Positions 13,201-23,690 of a DNA stretch of 64,000 nucleotides are shown here, piece by piece (within the stretch, counting starts at the first letter, position 1; every line of letters starts with the position of its first letter). This DNA is from Chlamydomonas sphaeroides (taxonomy: Eukaryota > Chlorophyta > Chlorophyceae > Chlamydomonadales > Chlamydomonadaceae): positions 276,032 through 340,031 of the forward strand of contig BDDC01000001.1 in NCBI GenBank assembly GCA_001662425.1, given 5' to 3'. The translations under genes and the position numbers were made by a program. Below the pieces are notes generated by a model. That model was not told where the DNA came from and ran no database searches. It saw only the letters and a program-made list of their open reading frames with translations.

Positions 13201-14027
13201 CCACGCACCCGCTGCGAGGCATGATGCGTGCGGCCCGCGACGCGGCGGCCTGCGCCAGCGGGCCGCTCGCTTGGAGGCCGAGCACGCGCAGGATGGCGTC
13301 CGACGGCAGCGCCTCGCGCAGGGGCGGGCGAGCAGGCGCGGCCCCCAAGTGGCCTCCGCCTGCGGCACGGGCGCGGCCGGACACGGCGATGGCATGCGGC
13401 TCAAGCCCCAGGTGTGAGTGTCCTTGCCACACGCCACAAGCTGCGTGGCGCCCCGCCTGCGGCGCGTGGCCCCTCTGCCCCACGCTTAGACGTATTGCGC
13501 ACCGGCATGACCTGCATGACCTGCATGACCTGCATGACCTGCACGACCTGCATGACCCGCGCGACACGCACGACAGGGAACGGCCACGCACGCACGCACC
13601 TCCGGCATCGAGCCGCTCCTCCCCCTCGAGCACCAGCGACAGCTCTATGCATCCGCGGCGGACGCACGCGCCCGCCAGGACCAGCCCGTGGGAAGCGGCC
13701 AGGGCCTCTAGCCTGGCCTCAAAGCCCGGCCGCATGTCCTCGGGCTCAGCCCACTGGATCTGCGGAGGCGCAGGCGAGGATACGGATTGGGGGGATGCAG
13801 GCCCGCCGACACGGCGTTGCAATGCGCACGCCGGTGCCTGGGACGAGTCGTACGCATGCCAAGCCATGTTAAGCCTGCCGGCACGGGGCCGTGCGCGTGC
13901 TGTGCTGGGTTGCCTGTGCTGGGTCAGGACCTGAAAGCGGCCGGGAGGAATCCTACACGCAACCCTCCCTTGCCGCTCGATTTCACTTTGCACATCGCTC
14001 TCTGTATATTATCTCTCCCTGTCTGTT

Positions 14028-14065
<38 letters not shown>

Positions 14066-14891
14066 TCTACCTCTTTCCCTCCCTCTTCCTCTGTCTCTCT
14101 CGCACGCAGCGGTGCCTCCATGGGCGGACGTGCGGGGCACCGGCGAGGCTTACCTTGGTGCACACCACGCGTCTGCACACGGGCGATTGGTAGGACCGGC
14201 CCGGCAGCAGCAGCCCCGCCCCGGCGGCCTGCACCGCCAGCACAGCGGCTTCCGCAGCCGCGCCGCCCGGGCAGCAGCCCGGGAGCCCGGCCGCCCCTCC
14301 AGACCCGGCCGTGGGGCCCTGCGCCGCGGCCTCCGCGCCGCGCTTGGTGACTGGGCTGGGCCCCTCAGGGCTTTCCACGGGCGGCGAGCGCCCTGGGTCC
14401 GTGGTCGCCAGGGGCGAGGCGGAGGTAGGGGGCAGCGAGGGCTGGCTCCTCCGCAGCATGCGTGCGCCGTAGAGGGCAAGGGCGAGAGCGAGGGCGAGGG
14501 CGGCGCCGAGGCGCACCGCTAGCTGCAGTGGCCACGACAGGCCAGCGGCGCTTGGCGCAAAGCCCCAGCAGCGGTAGCACAGGAGCGCAAGGAGCGCCGC
14601 AGCTGCTGCCTGGCCCGTGAGCTCTAGCGCCCGCGGCGGCCGCTGTAGGGGGCGGTGCGAAACATCCGCAGCAGGGGTGCTCAGTATCTGGCAGGCTCGC
14701 GCGAGGAAGAGCAGCGCCGGGACGGCTTGTGACGGAGATGCAGGTGCACGGTCACATGGCCCCTTCTTCAGTCCCAAGGGTTGCGACGCAGTGCGGCAAG
14801 GGCCCGAGTGCGGCCGCGTGCGGGGTTCGGCTTTTGGCGGGAGGCCGGGGCTGCTGGTGCCTTGCATCGCCTTGAACCGCACCCGGTCCAT
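10287..14891 (-). CDS. multi-pass membrane protein with SPL1/SPL7-like C-terminal region, no SBP box
   Basis: Function not established. Exons: 14891-14154, 13759-13600, 13359-13209, 13027-12610, 12488-12393, 12158-11476, 11198-10877, 10628-10287; about 969 aa with all phases consistent. Exon 1 encodes two hydrophobic helices (YRCWGFAPS region, then LGAALALALALALYGARML). Exons 2-6 are soluble; ACVRRGCIELSLVLEG and SGRGQTCMAVVPLLA resemble the segment after the SBP domain in plant SPL1/SPL7-class proteins (their IRPGC and GRGF..PF motifs). Exons 7-8 add several transmembrane helices (LLDALVLLAMLV, VTTVLYMSGVGVFLYEG, ARVELAALLVTVSLHV). No Cys/His SBP zinc finger is seen. The first in-frame ATG is 14891, but the frame stays open to about 15000, so a further 5' exon is possible. 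The SPL link is by eye only. Confidence 0.72.
13505..13558. repeat. 9-bp tandem repeat in an intron
   Basis: About six copies of CATGACCTG with drift at the right end. It lies in the intron between exons 2 and 3 of the SPL-like membrane protein gene. Confidence 0.8.
14011..14102. repeat. pyrimidine tract with a (TC)n microsatellite
   Basis: A TC dinucleotide run of about 15 units (core 14032-14060) inside a longer pyrimidine tract. It lies in the first intron of the gene at 10287-14891, whose transcript would carry a GA-rich run here. Confidence 0.85.
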
Positions 14892-16293
14892 GAAAGAGCC
14901 CAGCTTGCCAAGCAAGGCCAAATAAAGCTGCTCTGCTACCGGTCCGGGCCTTGGAGCATGTGAAACCTTGGACCGGCAGGGCTGCTGCTGCGGGGGCAGA
15001 AGGGCGACCCGTCAGCTGCCGGGTTAGTCACCACGTCATCGCCGCTCAAGCCGAGTTACAGGATAAGCAAAGGTTTGAGCGCTCCTGTTGTTGAATGTTT
15101 GGCGGAAGGCTTGCCCAGCAATTCGAGCCCATGGCAAGGTGCAAGCTCCAGCGTCCAGGCCGCAGAACCACGCGCACTACAGCCAGCGTTCCGTTGAGTT
15201 TGCTGCCTGGTGACTCGCACTGGGTTGTGCGTTACGTGCGGCGCCTCGTAGAAAATTGTGGAGAAATTGTGTCACGCACCTTCACAGCTTAACCTGCTCA
15301 CTGCGTTAATTGTCTGGGCGATGTTCAAGGGCGGATACAGCGTCCGTTTAGTCGCGCGAGTGTGCGACGCCGAGTGTGTTGTGAAATGGGCTTAACGCTG
15401 TAAACTCTGTTTCGCTGTGCCCCGGGCAGTTATCGTCCAATCAAGTGCATCACCTGTAGGGTATTCTGTGGAGTACTTACGAGGTTGTGCAATTGTCCGG
15501 TTGACCGACTCGTCCAGCTCGTCAGTCGCTGGCCTTCGTGGAGCTCGTTGGGCATATGAACGTACACAATACAATACTCTGAACTACATTTAAAGATACA
15601 AGCTGAAAGCGGCAATGGTCTTGCTCGCGCCGCACGGTCGGACTGAGGAGCAACCGTCCGACCCAGATTGCCAGGGATTGCCTTGTCGAAGGACGGACAT
15701 CGGCATTTCTTCAAGGGTTGCCGCACAGGCTTCGCTACACACCACTTGTCTGGATTGGCTGCACTTGCTGCTACTCAAGCAGTGGTGCAGAATGTACTGC
15801 AGGGTACCGCTTGAGAGGATCAAGGGCGTGAGGGGCGCGTCGGGGCGTGAGGGGCGTGTAGGGCGTTGTCGGGGGACAGAGGGGTCCCGTGGCTTGTGTT
15901 TTGGCAATACAAATCAACTCACTGCGGCCATCACAGTGCCGTCTTGTGTCCCCAATTTGCAGATCTTTTGCGGAGGCGCTGTCACCCAGGGGCGACAGAA
16001 GGGGGGACGCGCAGGACGGGGAAGCTCGCGTGCCTACTTGATGCACCTTTGGACGCCCTCTGTTGGTAGGATGGTACTGGGCGCGGCCCAAGGAACGGTG
16101 GGCGGATGTGGACAATGCTGGGGAAGCACAGGGGGAAGGGCATTGGTGTATCGCGACCGCGCAACCGGCACAGCAATCATGCCACGACAGACTAAGCCGC
16201 TCAATCACTCTGGATGAAATGCGTTGCAACCTGTGCGGTTGCGCTTGTGCGGCACTGCGATAGGGAGGCATCTGTCGCTGAGCGCTGAGCGCG
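14892..16293. other. divergent intergenic region, relatively AT-rich core
   Basis: About 1.4 kb between two divergently transcribed genes. The stretch from 15050 to 15950 is visibly poorer in G+C than the window average. From about 16000 to the next start it belongs to a tandemly duplicated unit (see 18690-20047). An open frame on the minus strand at 15907-15590 has no recognised motif and is not called. Confidence 0.45.
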
Positions 16294-18311
16294 ATGCTGC
16301 TGCCTGCATTTGCTGGGACTGGATCACTGGCCCAGCTATTGTCCGATGTCGCGGCGCTCGGTCCACCGACCGAGCCGGCCCCAGCTCAGGTGACGGTCAT
16401 TCATAGTTTGGGGCTGCAGCGGCCGCCTCGCGCACGGGGCTCGCGACCGCACGTGTGGGCTTGGCTTTACCAAGGTCGAGCGGCTTAAGGCATCTATCTT
16501 TGCCCACCCCGCCACTATGCAGACGTGCCCCTCGGAATGCAACACCGTTGAGGTGGCCTTCGAGAAGTTCCTTATCGAGCAAACGAGCGGGTCCGTGGCT
16601 CCTACCGAACCGGCTGCCGCGCCTGCAGCAGCTGCCGCTGTAGCCGCGGCTCTTCCGCCGCCCACAGCGCAGCAGCAGCCGGCCGCGGGGGCGGCTCGGC
16701 CGCACGCCAAGCGCCCCTGCAAGCCCGTCTCGACCGCCGCGCTGCAGGGCCTGCCGCCCACAGCGCGCACCACAGATGTACCCGCAGCGGCGCCGGCACC
16801 CCAGGGCGGCGCGTCCCCGGCACAGCAGCCCATGAGGCCCGGGCCGGCGCGCCAGCCAGCTCGGCAGCTCCAGACGGCGAGCTCCCTGCCTGTGGCCCTG
16901 GATAACAGGACGTCCACGCCACCGCTGCCGCAAGCGCAGAGCCTCCCGCAAGCTCTGCTGCAGTCGCTGTCTCCAGCTGTGTCTCCGGCGCCGCAGCCTC
17001 CGCCGCTTGCACCGCAGCTGCTGGCGCAGCGGCCAGCCCCGGCGCCACAGCCGCAGCTCCCATCGCAACTGCTGCCCTCCGCACCGCAGCTGCAGGCCGC
17101 ACAGTCGGCCCCTGCGCCACCGCCACAGCCCTCTATGCACCCCGGACCGCTGCCGCCCGTGGCGTCAGCCCCGCAGCCGGCGGCTGGCGCCAACTTGCAT
17201 CCGCAGCAGGCTCCGCAGCAGCAGCCGGCCGCGGTTGCTTACCCGCCCCCGCAGCCTTGCCTGCAGCCGCTACTCCCACATCAAGCACCGACCGTTGGGT
17301 CGTACAAATCGCCGCAGCCCGCGCCGCAGCCATCATCACTAGCAGCAGCCTACATCCTCCCGCCGCAGCCCCCCGCACCACCGCAGCAGCCGGCCGTTGT
17401 TCCCTTCCTGCCGCCGCAGCAGCCCGCACCGCCGCCGCCGACGGCAGCGGTGCCGACGGCGCCGCTCCCGCAGCAGTCGTTCACGGCCGAGGAGAACGCA
17501 CGGCTGATTCGAGGTGGGCTGCTGCTTGGCCACGCTTCCCTGGTTCATTACGGAATTATCAGCCCTTCGGCGATCGCTATTGCTGTCAGTTATCCGCATT
17601 CCTGCCTCACCTGCCGGCTCCGGGTTCCATCCAACCCACATGTCAGTGGCCGCAGCCTGGGCGCCGTGCGAGGTGTCAAGGCGCGCGCGGCCAGCCCCTA
17701 GCATCGCCCGTACTCTGTTTGCGGGGCCCGAGTGCTCTTAGCTGCTGAAGTGCTGGCCAGCCGCCAGGGCAAACCCTTCACCCCAACCGACACCGCCGAC
17801 CCACATGCAGACGTGGCCGTGGCGTGCGGCTTTACTATGGAGCAGCTGGCACCCTTTCGTGGCTTCAAGGAGTACGACATGTCCGTGTGCGCTGGATCCC
17901 TACGGTGAGTGGTACGCGAGCGCCGAGCGTGGGCCTTGGCGGGAGCAGGAGCAGGGGGCAGCCCGGTTGGGGGCCTGGCTTGGGTAGAAAGACACGGGCG
18001 GGGGGCCAGGTTCGGGGGCGGAAGCCGCGGCGTGAGGCCAGCAAGGTGGGGTCTAGGTGGCGCGTGTTCGCTGAGCCGCGTTGCAGGTCAAGGGGCGCTG
18101 GCGGGCCAGGGTCAATGCTCGACAGGGCACAAGGCTGCTGTGCGCATGTGAGCGCGCGTGGCCCCTGCGCAGGCAGCATACCGACATGCCGCCATGTTCC
18201 CTTATGTGGCTGCTGCTGTGCAGAAGCAACATGCACAATCGCGGCGTGCAGCAGTGCATCCTTCTGTCGTACATTCGCACGCTCAAGAACCTGACGCCCG
18301 GCGCCACGTGA
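16000..18311 (+). repeat. tandem gene duplication, unit A
   Basis: Upstream flank, 5' leader and exons are alignable by eye with 18690-20047. Shared landmarks are the GGTACTGG stretch near 16073 and 18776, the GTCGCTGAGCGC stretch just before both ATGs, and the exon blocks. Unit A is longer, mainly because it keeps an intron and a Pro-rich stretch that unit B lacks. Confidence 0.75.
16294..18311 (+). CDS. Pro/Gln/Ala-rich protein with a conserved C-terminal module (copy A)
   Basis: Not recognised as a known family. Exons: 16294-16389, 16523-17513, 17742-17904, 18224-18311; all GT-AG and in phase, giving about 445 aa. The N-terminus is compact (MLLPAFAGTGSLAQLLSD). Residues ~60-350 are low-complexity Pro/Gln/Ala with repeated PPQP-like tracts. 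The end is well ordered: FTAEENARLIRAAEVL, then HADVAVACGFTMEQLAPF, EYDMSVCAGSL, and finally SNMHNRGVQQCILLSYIRTL to the stop. The same blocks recur in the degenerate copy 2.7 kb downstream, which shows that the terminal exons are real and conserved. No signal peptide or membrane segment is seen. The Pro/Gln-rich body suggests a scaffold or transcription-related protein, but this is speculation. Confidence 0.72.
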
Positions 18312-18689
18312 TGCGTGGGGACAGGCGTTGGGAGACCAGGGCTGGGATAGGCATGCTTGGAGCTTTGCAACAGGGCACGAAGCTGGGTAACGCCGACACA
18401 GGGTTAAGTGGGAGGACTGGTCTGGATCGCAGTACTGAATCGGCGCATGTGGCACTTCATGGAACGCAGCAGTAGTGGCTTGGCGCTTGTGGCTCTGAAC
18501 TATTCTGATTTCTATTATTACCGCACTTGGCACCTGAGATGCTTGCCTGGGATCACTTGCCTGGGATCACTCATAGTGCGTCACATGGCGTGCTTGGTCG
18601 ATGCTATTCGTTGCTGGTCGATGAAAGGCAATCGCCGGATAGGTATGAATGACATTTGTTTACTGATGACATGGCGTCCCAGAGGACGG
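18312..18689. other. spacer between the two duplicated units
   Basis: Intergenic. It contains a short direct duplication (about 16 bp, CTTGCCTGGGATCA core) at 18541-18575. No coding exon or RNA gene is seen. Confidence 0.45.
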
Positions 18690-20047
18690 GGGAATGCGGG
18701 GAATGGACGGGGAAGCGCGACGGGGAGAAAGCTCTCGTGCCTACTTTGTGCACCCTTGGCTGGTAGGCTGGTACTGGAGGCCGCACAGGGAGCGGTGCGG
18801 GACTGTTAAACAGGGCTGTTGAAGCTCAGGGGGAAGCGACGGCCAGGGCAGCTGATGCAAGGGTGTATAGCGACCGCGTAAGAGGCGGTATAGCTATTAT
18901 ACCACGACACACTCTATCCCGCTTCGCTACCTGTACGTGAAATGCATTGCAACGAACCTGTCCGGTTGCGCTTTTGTGGCACTGCGACACGGCATCCGTC
19001 GCTGAGCGCAGAGCGCGATGCTGTTGCCGGCATTTGCTGGAGCTGGACCGCTGGGCCAGCTGTTGGCCGATGTCACGGCGCTGGGCCCGCCGACCGAGCC
19101 AGCCCCTCCTGCTGCAGACGTGCCCCAACGAATGCAGCAGATACGAAGTGGTTTCAAGAAGTTCTTACAGAAAAATCCTACAAAACGTGGTGTTGCGCCC
19201 ACAGCAGCTGCCACACAAGCGGCCGCTCCACCGCCGCCCGCAGCGCCACAGCAGCCGGCCGCGGGGGGCGGCTCGGCCGCACGCCAAGCGCCAAGCAGCC
19301 GCAGCTCGCTATGCGCGCCGTCCTGCCGCCGCCCGTGGCCGCCGCCCCGCACCCAATGGCCGGTGCCTATCTGCCTCCGCCGCAGCCTACGACGCAGCCG
19401 CTGCCGCATCAAGCACCGACCATTGGGGCGTACAAACCGCTGCAGCCCGCGCCGCTGCTATCATCACTAGCAGCAGCCTACATCCTCCGGGCAGTCGTTG
19501 GAGTCGAGATGCCTCATGGGTGTTCTGAGACGAGCAGGGTACGGGCCGCGGGCTTCGCGCTTTTACGTTGCTCAACCGCCAAATGAAGCCCTTGCGACCC
19601 ACGTCGCCGACCCACATCGCTTATCCGCATGCAGACGTGGCCATGGCGTGCGGCATCACTGCGGAGCAGCTGGCGCCATTCCGTGGCTTCTCTGAGTATG
19701 ACATGTCTGTGTGCGCGGGATCCTTGCTTGCGGTGAGTGGCATGCTTAGGGCCCTGGTGCCCAGTGGCTCTACCCGCAGCGCGGCGCACTCCGTTGACGC
19801 CGCGACACAGGTCTCGTCGCGCATTGCTGTATCCGCAGCCTCTGCGCAGTCCGCACCTACCGCCCCGTCCGTGTCCGGACACCGTACGCATGTAATTCCT
19901 GTCCGGCAGACCGACATGCCGCCCCTTTCTCCCTCCTGCCCGCGGGGGCTCCCATGCAGGAGCAACATGCTTAATCGCAGCGTGCAGGAGTGCATCCTCC
20001 TGTCGTACATTCGCGCGCTCAAGAACCTGACGCCCGGCGCCGAGTGA
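18690..20047 (+). repeat. tandem gene duplication, unit B
   Basis: Second unit of the duplication starting near 16000. It shares the upstream flank, the leader sequence before the ATG and all exon blocks with unit A. It lacks most of the central and distal Pro-rich coding sequence and the first intron. A short palindrome (GGTATA/TATACC) sits at 18888-18904 in its upstream flank and has no counterpart in unit A. Confidence 0.75.
19018..20047 (+). pseudogene. degenerate paralogue (copy B) of the gene at 16294-18311
   Basis: Homologous to copy A from the ATG (MLLPAFAGAGPLGQLLAD) to the last exon (SNMLNRSVQECILLSYIRAL). Three differences argue against an intact product. First, a G run near 19262 has six Gs where copy A has five; downstream homology (LPHQAPTIGAYKP) moves to another frame and the ATG-initiated frame ends at 19470 after 150 codons. 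Second, most of the distal Pro-rich region is missing: homology jumps from AAAYIL to a remnant of the QQSFTAEE region. Third, the last donor (GCG followed by GTGAGT near 19736) is in phase 0 while the conserved last exon needs phase 2, so simple splicing hits an early stop. The intron after the first exon of copy A is absent here. A still-expressed short protein of 150 aa cannot be excluded. Confidence 0.65.
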
Positions 20048-20739
20048 AGCGTTGGGCCAGGCGCGGGGGGCTAGGGGCACGGCGGCGGGGATGCAGCCGT
20101 GCTCTGCAGCAGGGCGCGGTGCTGAGCGCTTCGACATGGCGCGTTTGACAGTGTTTGTGTCGCTATGACGCGGGCAGGAGGTGTCCACATCCCCGCGCGT
20201 GGCATCTGAGCCGCCTGCTCTCGGGTGGCGGCCGCTAGGGCGTGTCGTGTAGGGTCGTGTATTGTTTGTCTGGTCAGTTGCCAGCTGCAGGATGGCAACC
20301 TTGATTCTGAATTACTTCACTGCCGCTGATTAGCATGTTTCGAGTAGTTATGGGATTGGCCTTGTCGCTCAGAAGTATGCCAGGGCATTGGCTATGAGTT
20401 GGTCACGCCGCCCTCAGTTGCCATGTCCAAGCGGGCATGCGTGCCGGTAACTGGCGCGCGCATGCTGATGCTTGCAGTCCTTGGCATGGTTGTCCGTTCA
20501 CCTAATGTGTGTGCTACATGGACCGTGTGGAAGCATGGGATGTGCACCGGGGTGGAGGGGGGAGCGGTGGCGGCGGCAAAGGCACGAACACGCGCGTGCG
20601 GGTCAACAACGGCCGCTGCAACACCAACCCTTGTGCCGAACTGCGCAATACATATATACCTCATCCCACTCTTCTGTCTGCGCTGTTACTAGAGGCTCGC
20701 CAGCTCGCACTCGATTGCGGCCCAAGCATCTGCTCAAGA
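20048..20739. other. intergenic region upstream of the small acidic protein gene
   Basis: Holds the 3' flank of copy B and the presumed promoter and 5' UTR of the gene at 20740. A TATA-like stretch is annotated separately. Nothing else is seen. Confidence 0.4.
20652..20659 (+). promoter_or_regulatory. TATA-like element
   Basis: The sequence ATATATAC stands out in GC-rich surroundings about 80 bp before the ATG at 20740. Position and composition suit a core promoter; no transcript start is known. Confidence 0.3.
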
Positions 20740-22539
20740 ATGGCCTCGGCTTACGACATACGACGCGTGCTCAAAATCTATGGCAAGCCTGGCGGTCGCG
20801 TGCAAACAGCGTGGATGGATGCTCAAGCATAAACACACTGCTGTTCGCAATTCCACCCCGCGCCTTCCACCCCGCCTTCCACCCACCTCGCCCCGCGCGT
20901 GCAGACGATGCCGCCATCGCGCCCGTAAACCGGGCCATCACCATGCTCTCACAGGTGCGCACACCGTGCACACACTCGCCAGCACACCGCTCCTCCTCGG
21001 GGCTCGGTTTGTACAGCAGTAGGCCTCATGGCGGCCAGCGTATGTGACGGAGCACAGCCAGACTATGGGGACGGAGGCCGCTGTCTGTCCGCAGCCTCTG
21101 TCCGTCTGCAGCTGCGAGCCCGTAACCCCGGCTCCATGAGGAAGCCCAGGGCTGGTGTGAAATTCGCAGGCCGAAAAGCCTGCAATCACATCACATCCCA
21201 CCACGAGCCGCCCTGTGCCGCTCGCCGCGTGTTCGCTTCCAGGTGGTGAAGGAGATCTCCTCCGACCCCGCAAAGCTGGACCTGACATCCAGCGACGCAG
21301 ACACCTGGATGGAGGGCGGCGGTGGTTCGTACGGCGAGAACGCAGGTGGGGCCCGTGCAGGCGGCCGGCCGCTGCCACCTCGCTGTCAGCGCCTGCCGCA
21401 CCTTCAGCTCCTGTTGCTCGCACCCCGCACTCGGCACTGCTGCAACCCCTCACCGCACTGCACCCCAGACTTCCCCTCCCTGGTGGGCAAGCGCTGGAAG
21501 GAGCTGCTCGAGAAGCCCGGTGAGGCGGGCAGCGGCGCTCCGGCGGCGCGACCCTGGGCCCCTGGATGGCCTCCATGCGGGGGAGGCGACCTGGGCAGGG
21601 ACACCAAGCGGGCCCACGCTATGTTTGCACAAGCAGGGCTGCAGCCGGGGCGCGCTCCGGCACACGTGCGTGGTCTGGCTTGCCGCAGGCTCCGCTGGGT
21701 CGTGGCTGGCTGAAGCGGCGCTCCGCTGCACCTGCCGCAGGCGTCCTCACCGCTGCGGGGCTGGACAAGGAGGAGTGGGCGTCCCTGCTCAAGTCCTTGA
21801 CGGGTGCGCAGCCGCGAGCTGTGGGGTCCGCTGCTGACGCCTCGGCCCTGCAGTGCGGCCCCGCTCGCCGCGGCTTCGCGCTTGCTGCCCCTGCTCCTTT
21901 GCGCATGCGCCGTAGCTAGCAACCCGTGCGGGCTGTCGAGCTATGTTGCGTGTTTATGGCTGGGGCCGCTGTCGCACTGGTGCTGAGAATGGGGTGCTGC
22001 TTTTGCAGATGCCGAGGAGAAGCTTAACGCGTCGGAGCTGAGCATGGAGTACCTGGAGGAGATCACGGAGCTCATCAATACGCTCAAGGAGCAGGCAAGA
22101 AGGGCGGTGGGGTGGCCGCCCAAGAGGCCTTGCTGGAGGGAGCATCAGCTTTGCGGCCGCTGCTGCAGATGCTGCAGGGCATGGACCGGGTGTGTGCAAG
22201 GAGGCGGCGCTTGGCGCTGAAAGCTTGCTGCGTGCGGCTTGGTTGGCAGCTGGTTTACTGAAGTGGTTGAGGGACCTGGAGCGGGCCGGGGCGTGGCTAG
22301 CGGGGCTGGTAGCAAGGGGGGCCTTAGGCAGAGGGTGCCTGGAGATTGCGCAGGGCTGCCTCTCAGGTCTGCCTATTGACGTTGCCCCCCCCAACCCTTA
22401 CTTTAGAGTTTGCAACAAGCGTTTGCCATGCCTCGGTAGTCGGTACACCTTCTGATGTGTGCATCCTGCCATGCAGGCGCCCGAGCCTGAGGACAGCGAC
22501 GAGGACGAGGACGACAGCGACGACGAGGACGACGAGTGA
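20740..22539 (+). CDS. small acidic hypothetical protein
   Basis: Seven short exons: 20740-20782, 20905-20954, 21243-21345, 21469-21519, 21741-21803, 22009-22094, 22477-22539. They join in phase to about 152 aa. The chain runs MASAYDIRRVLKIY, IAPVNRAITMLSQ, SSDPAKLDLTSSDADTW, FPSLVGKRWKELLEKPG, LDKEEWASLLKSL, then a helical stretch (LSMEYLEEITELINTLKEQ) and a C-terminus of only Asp, Glu and Ser. I do not recognise the family. The acidic tail is like those of histone- or ribosome-binding proteins, but that is a loose analogy. The first intron and the sixth intron appear to use GC donors (20783, 22095); for the sixth, a GT donor 18 bases further on would also stay in frame. A TGTAA at 22837, about 300 bp after the stop, is a candidate polyadenylation signal. 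Confidence 0.7.
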
Positions 22540-23690
22540 TGCGGCTGATGCGAGCGGAGAGCCGCATCGGCGCTGTGCGCATGTTGGGCGGGGCGCGGGG
22601 GACGATGAGGGGCGTGGATGGGCACACGGTTTGGATGATTGCGTGTCAATATTGTTGCGATGAGGACGACTTATGTTGGGGTGGTGGCGGAGCGCCACCA
22701 GCTGAGCTTGACAAGGCCTGCGTTATGGGCGCTTGCGGGATGTGGAGGGCTGTGCGGGCAATGGGTTGAGCTTGAGCTCACAGCAGCGGGTGCGGAGGTT
22801 CAGCTTGGTTATCTTGCTCGCGAACTCTCGACCGTGTAAGGCAAGCTGCTTCGCACTGTGCGCATGAGGCACGGTCAACAGAAGACCCCGAGGTGGGCCA
22901 GACACGCAGCGCTTGGCCAGGCGTCGCCGGCACGCCTACTGGGCGTCGCGGTGGGCGCAGACGGGGGAGCTGCACTATCTTGCACGATCTTGCACAGGTT
23001 GCGGGAGGGGCTGTGACCCGTGAGCCTGTGACTCCTGTGGTAGATTGACTGCTGCTGGTACCTGGTAGAACGGGGCGGACGGGGTATTTATTCCAGGGTG
23101 CGCCGCTGTGCGACGCGCTTGACATGCTGTAAGGCACCCGCGCTCAAGGGGCTTGCCCATTGCACCCACCTACCGCTGGAGGCAAACCCGCCACATCGCT
23201 GCAGGCAATGCGTCTGCAAGACACTGCCCCTCCTGCTCAGCTCCCGTCCACGCCACAGCAAACCTGCAACGCATCTCGTACGTTGTAGTCCTGCCTCCCA
23301 AACCATGGCCCCCCGTGACCTACACGCTTGTTCAAGTGTGGAAGCCCCTTCGACAGCGCCCCTTGCCGCGGGGAGCCAGCAGCCCAGCACCTCTGCCCCC
23401 GCCGGTGACTATCCCCTGCCTCCAGGCTCCAGGTCCTTATCACCCCAACAGTAGCGCGACGAGACACAAGCCGCAGTCCGCTCGCCGTGCATGCCACCCT
23501 CCGCGGACAGCACGCGTGCCCCCAGCGGGCCCTTGCACCTTCCGACATCTGCGGCGCGCCTTGACACGGCAGCGTCACAACACACCGTCGCGGCCGCTCA
23601 CTTCCGCAGCGCCCCCAACGCTGCGGCGGCTGGTCGCCAGGTGGCTTTGATGCTGCTCTGGCAAAATGGGCTCAGGCGCTTGGCTGCACC
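22540..23690. other. convergent intergenic region
   Basis: About 1.15 kb between the 3' ends of the acidic-protein gene and the coiled-coil gene. Open frames here have no motifs or splice partners. No RNA gene or mobile element is seen. Confidence 0.45.

Noticed and set aside
11533..13437. 634-codon minus-strand frame
   Set aside because: It overlaps the SPL-like gene in a different frame and crosses its introns. The frame used by the phased exons carries the conserved motifs.
15590..15907. Minus-strand frame of about 100 codons in the AT-richer intergenic region
   Set aside because: No motif, no homologous copy and no splice-consistent neighbour was found; frames of this length are expected by chance.
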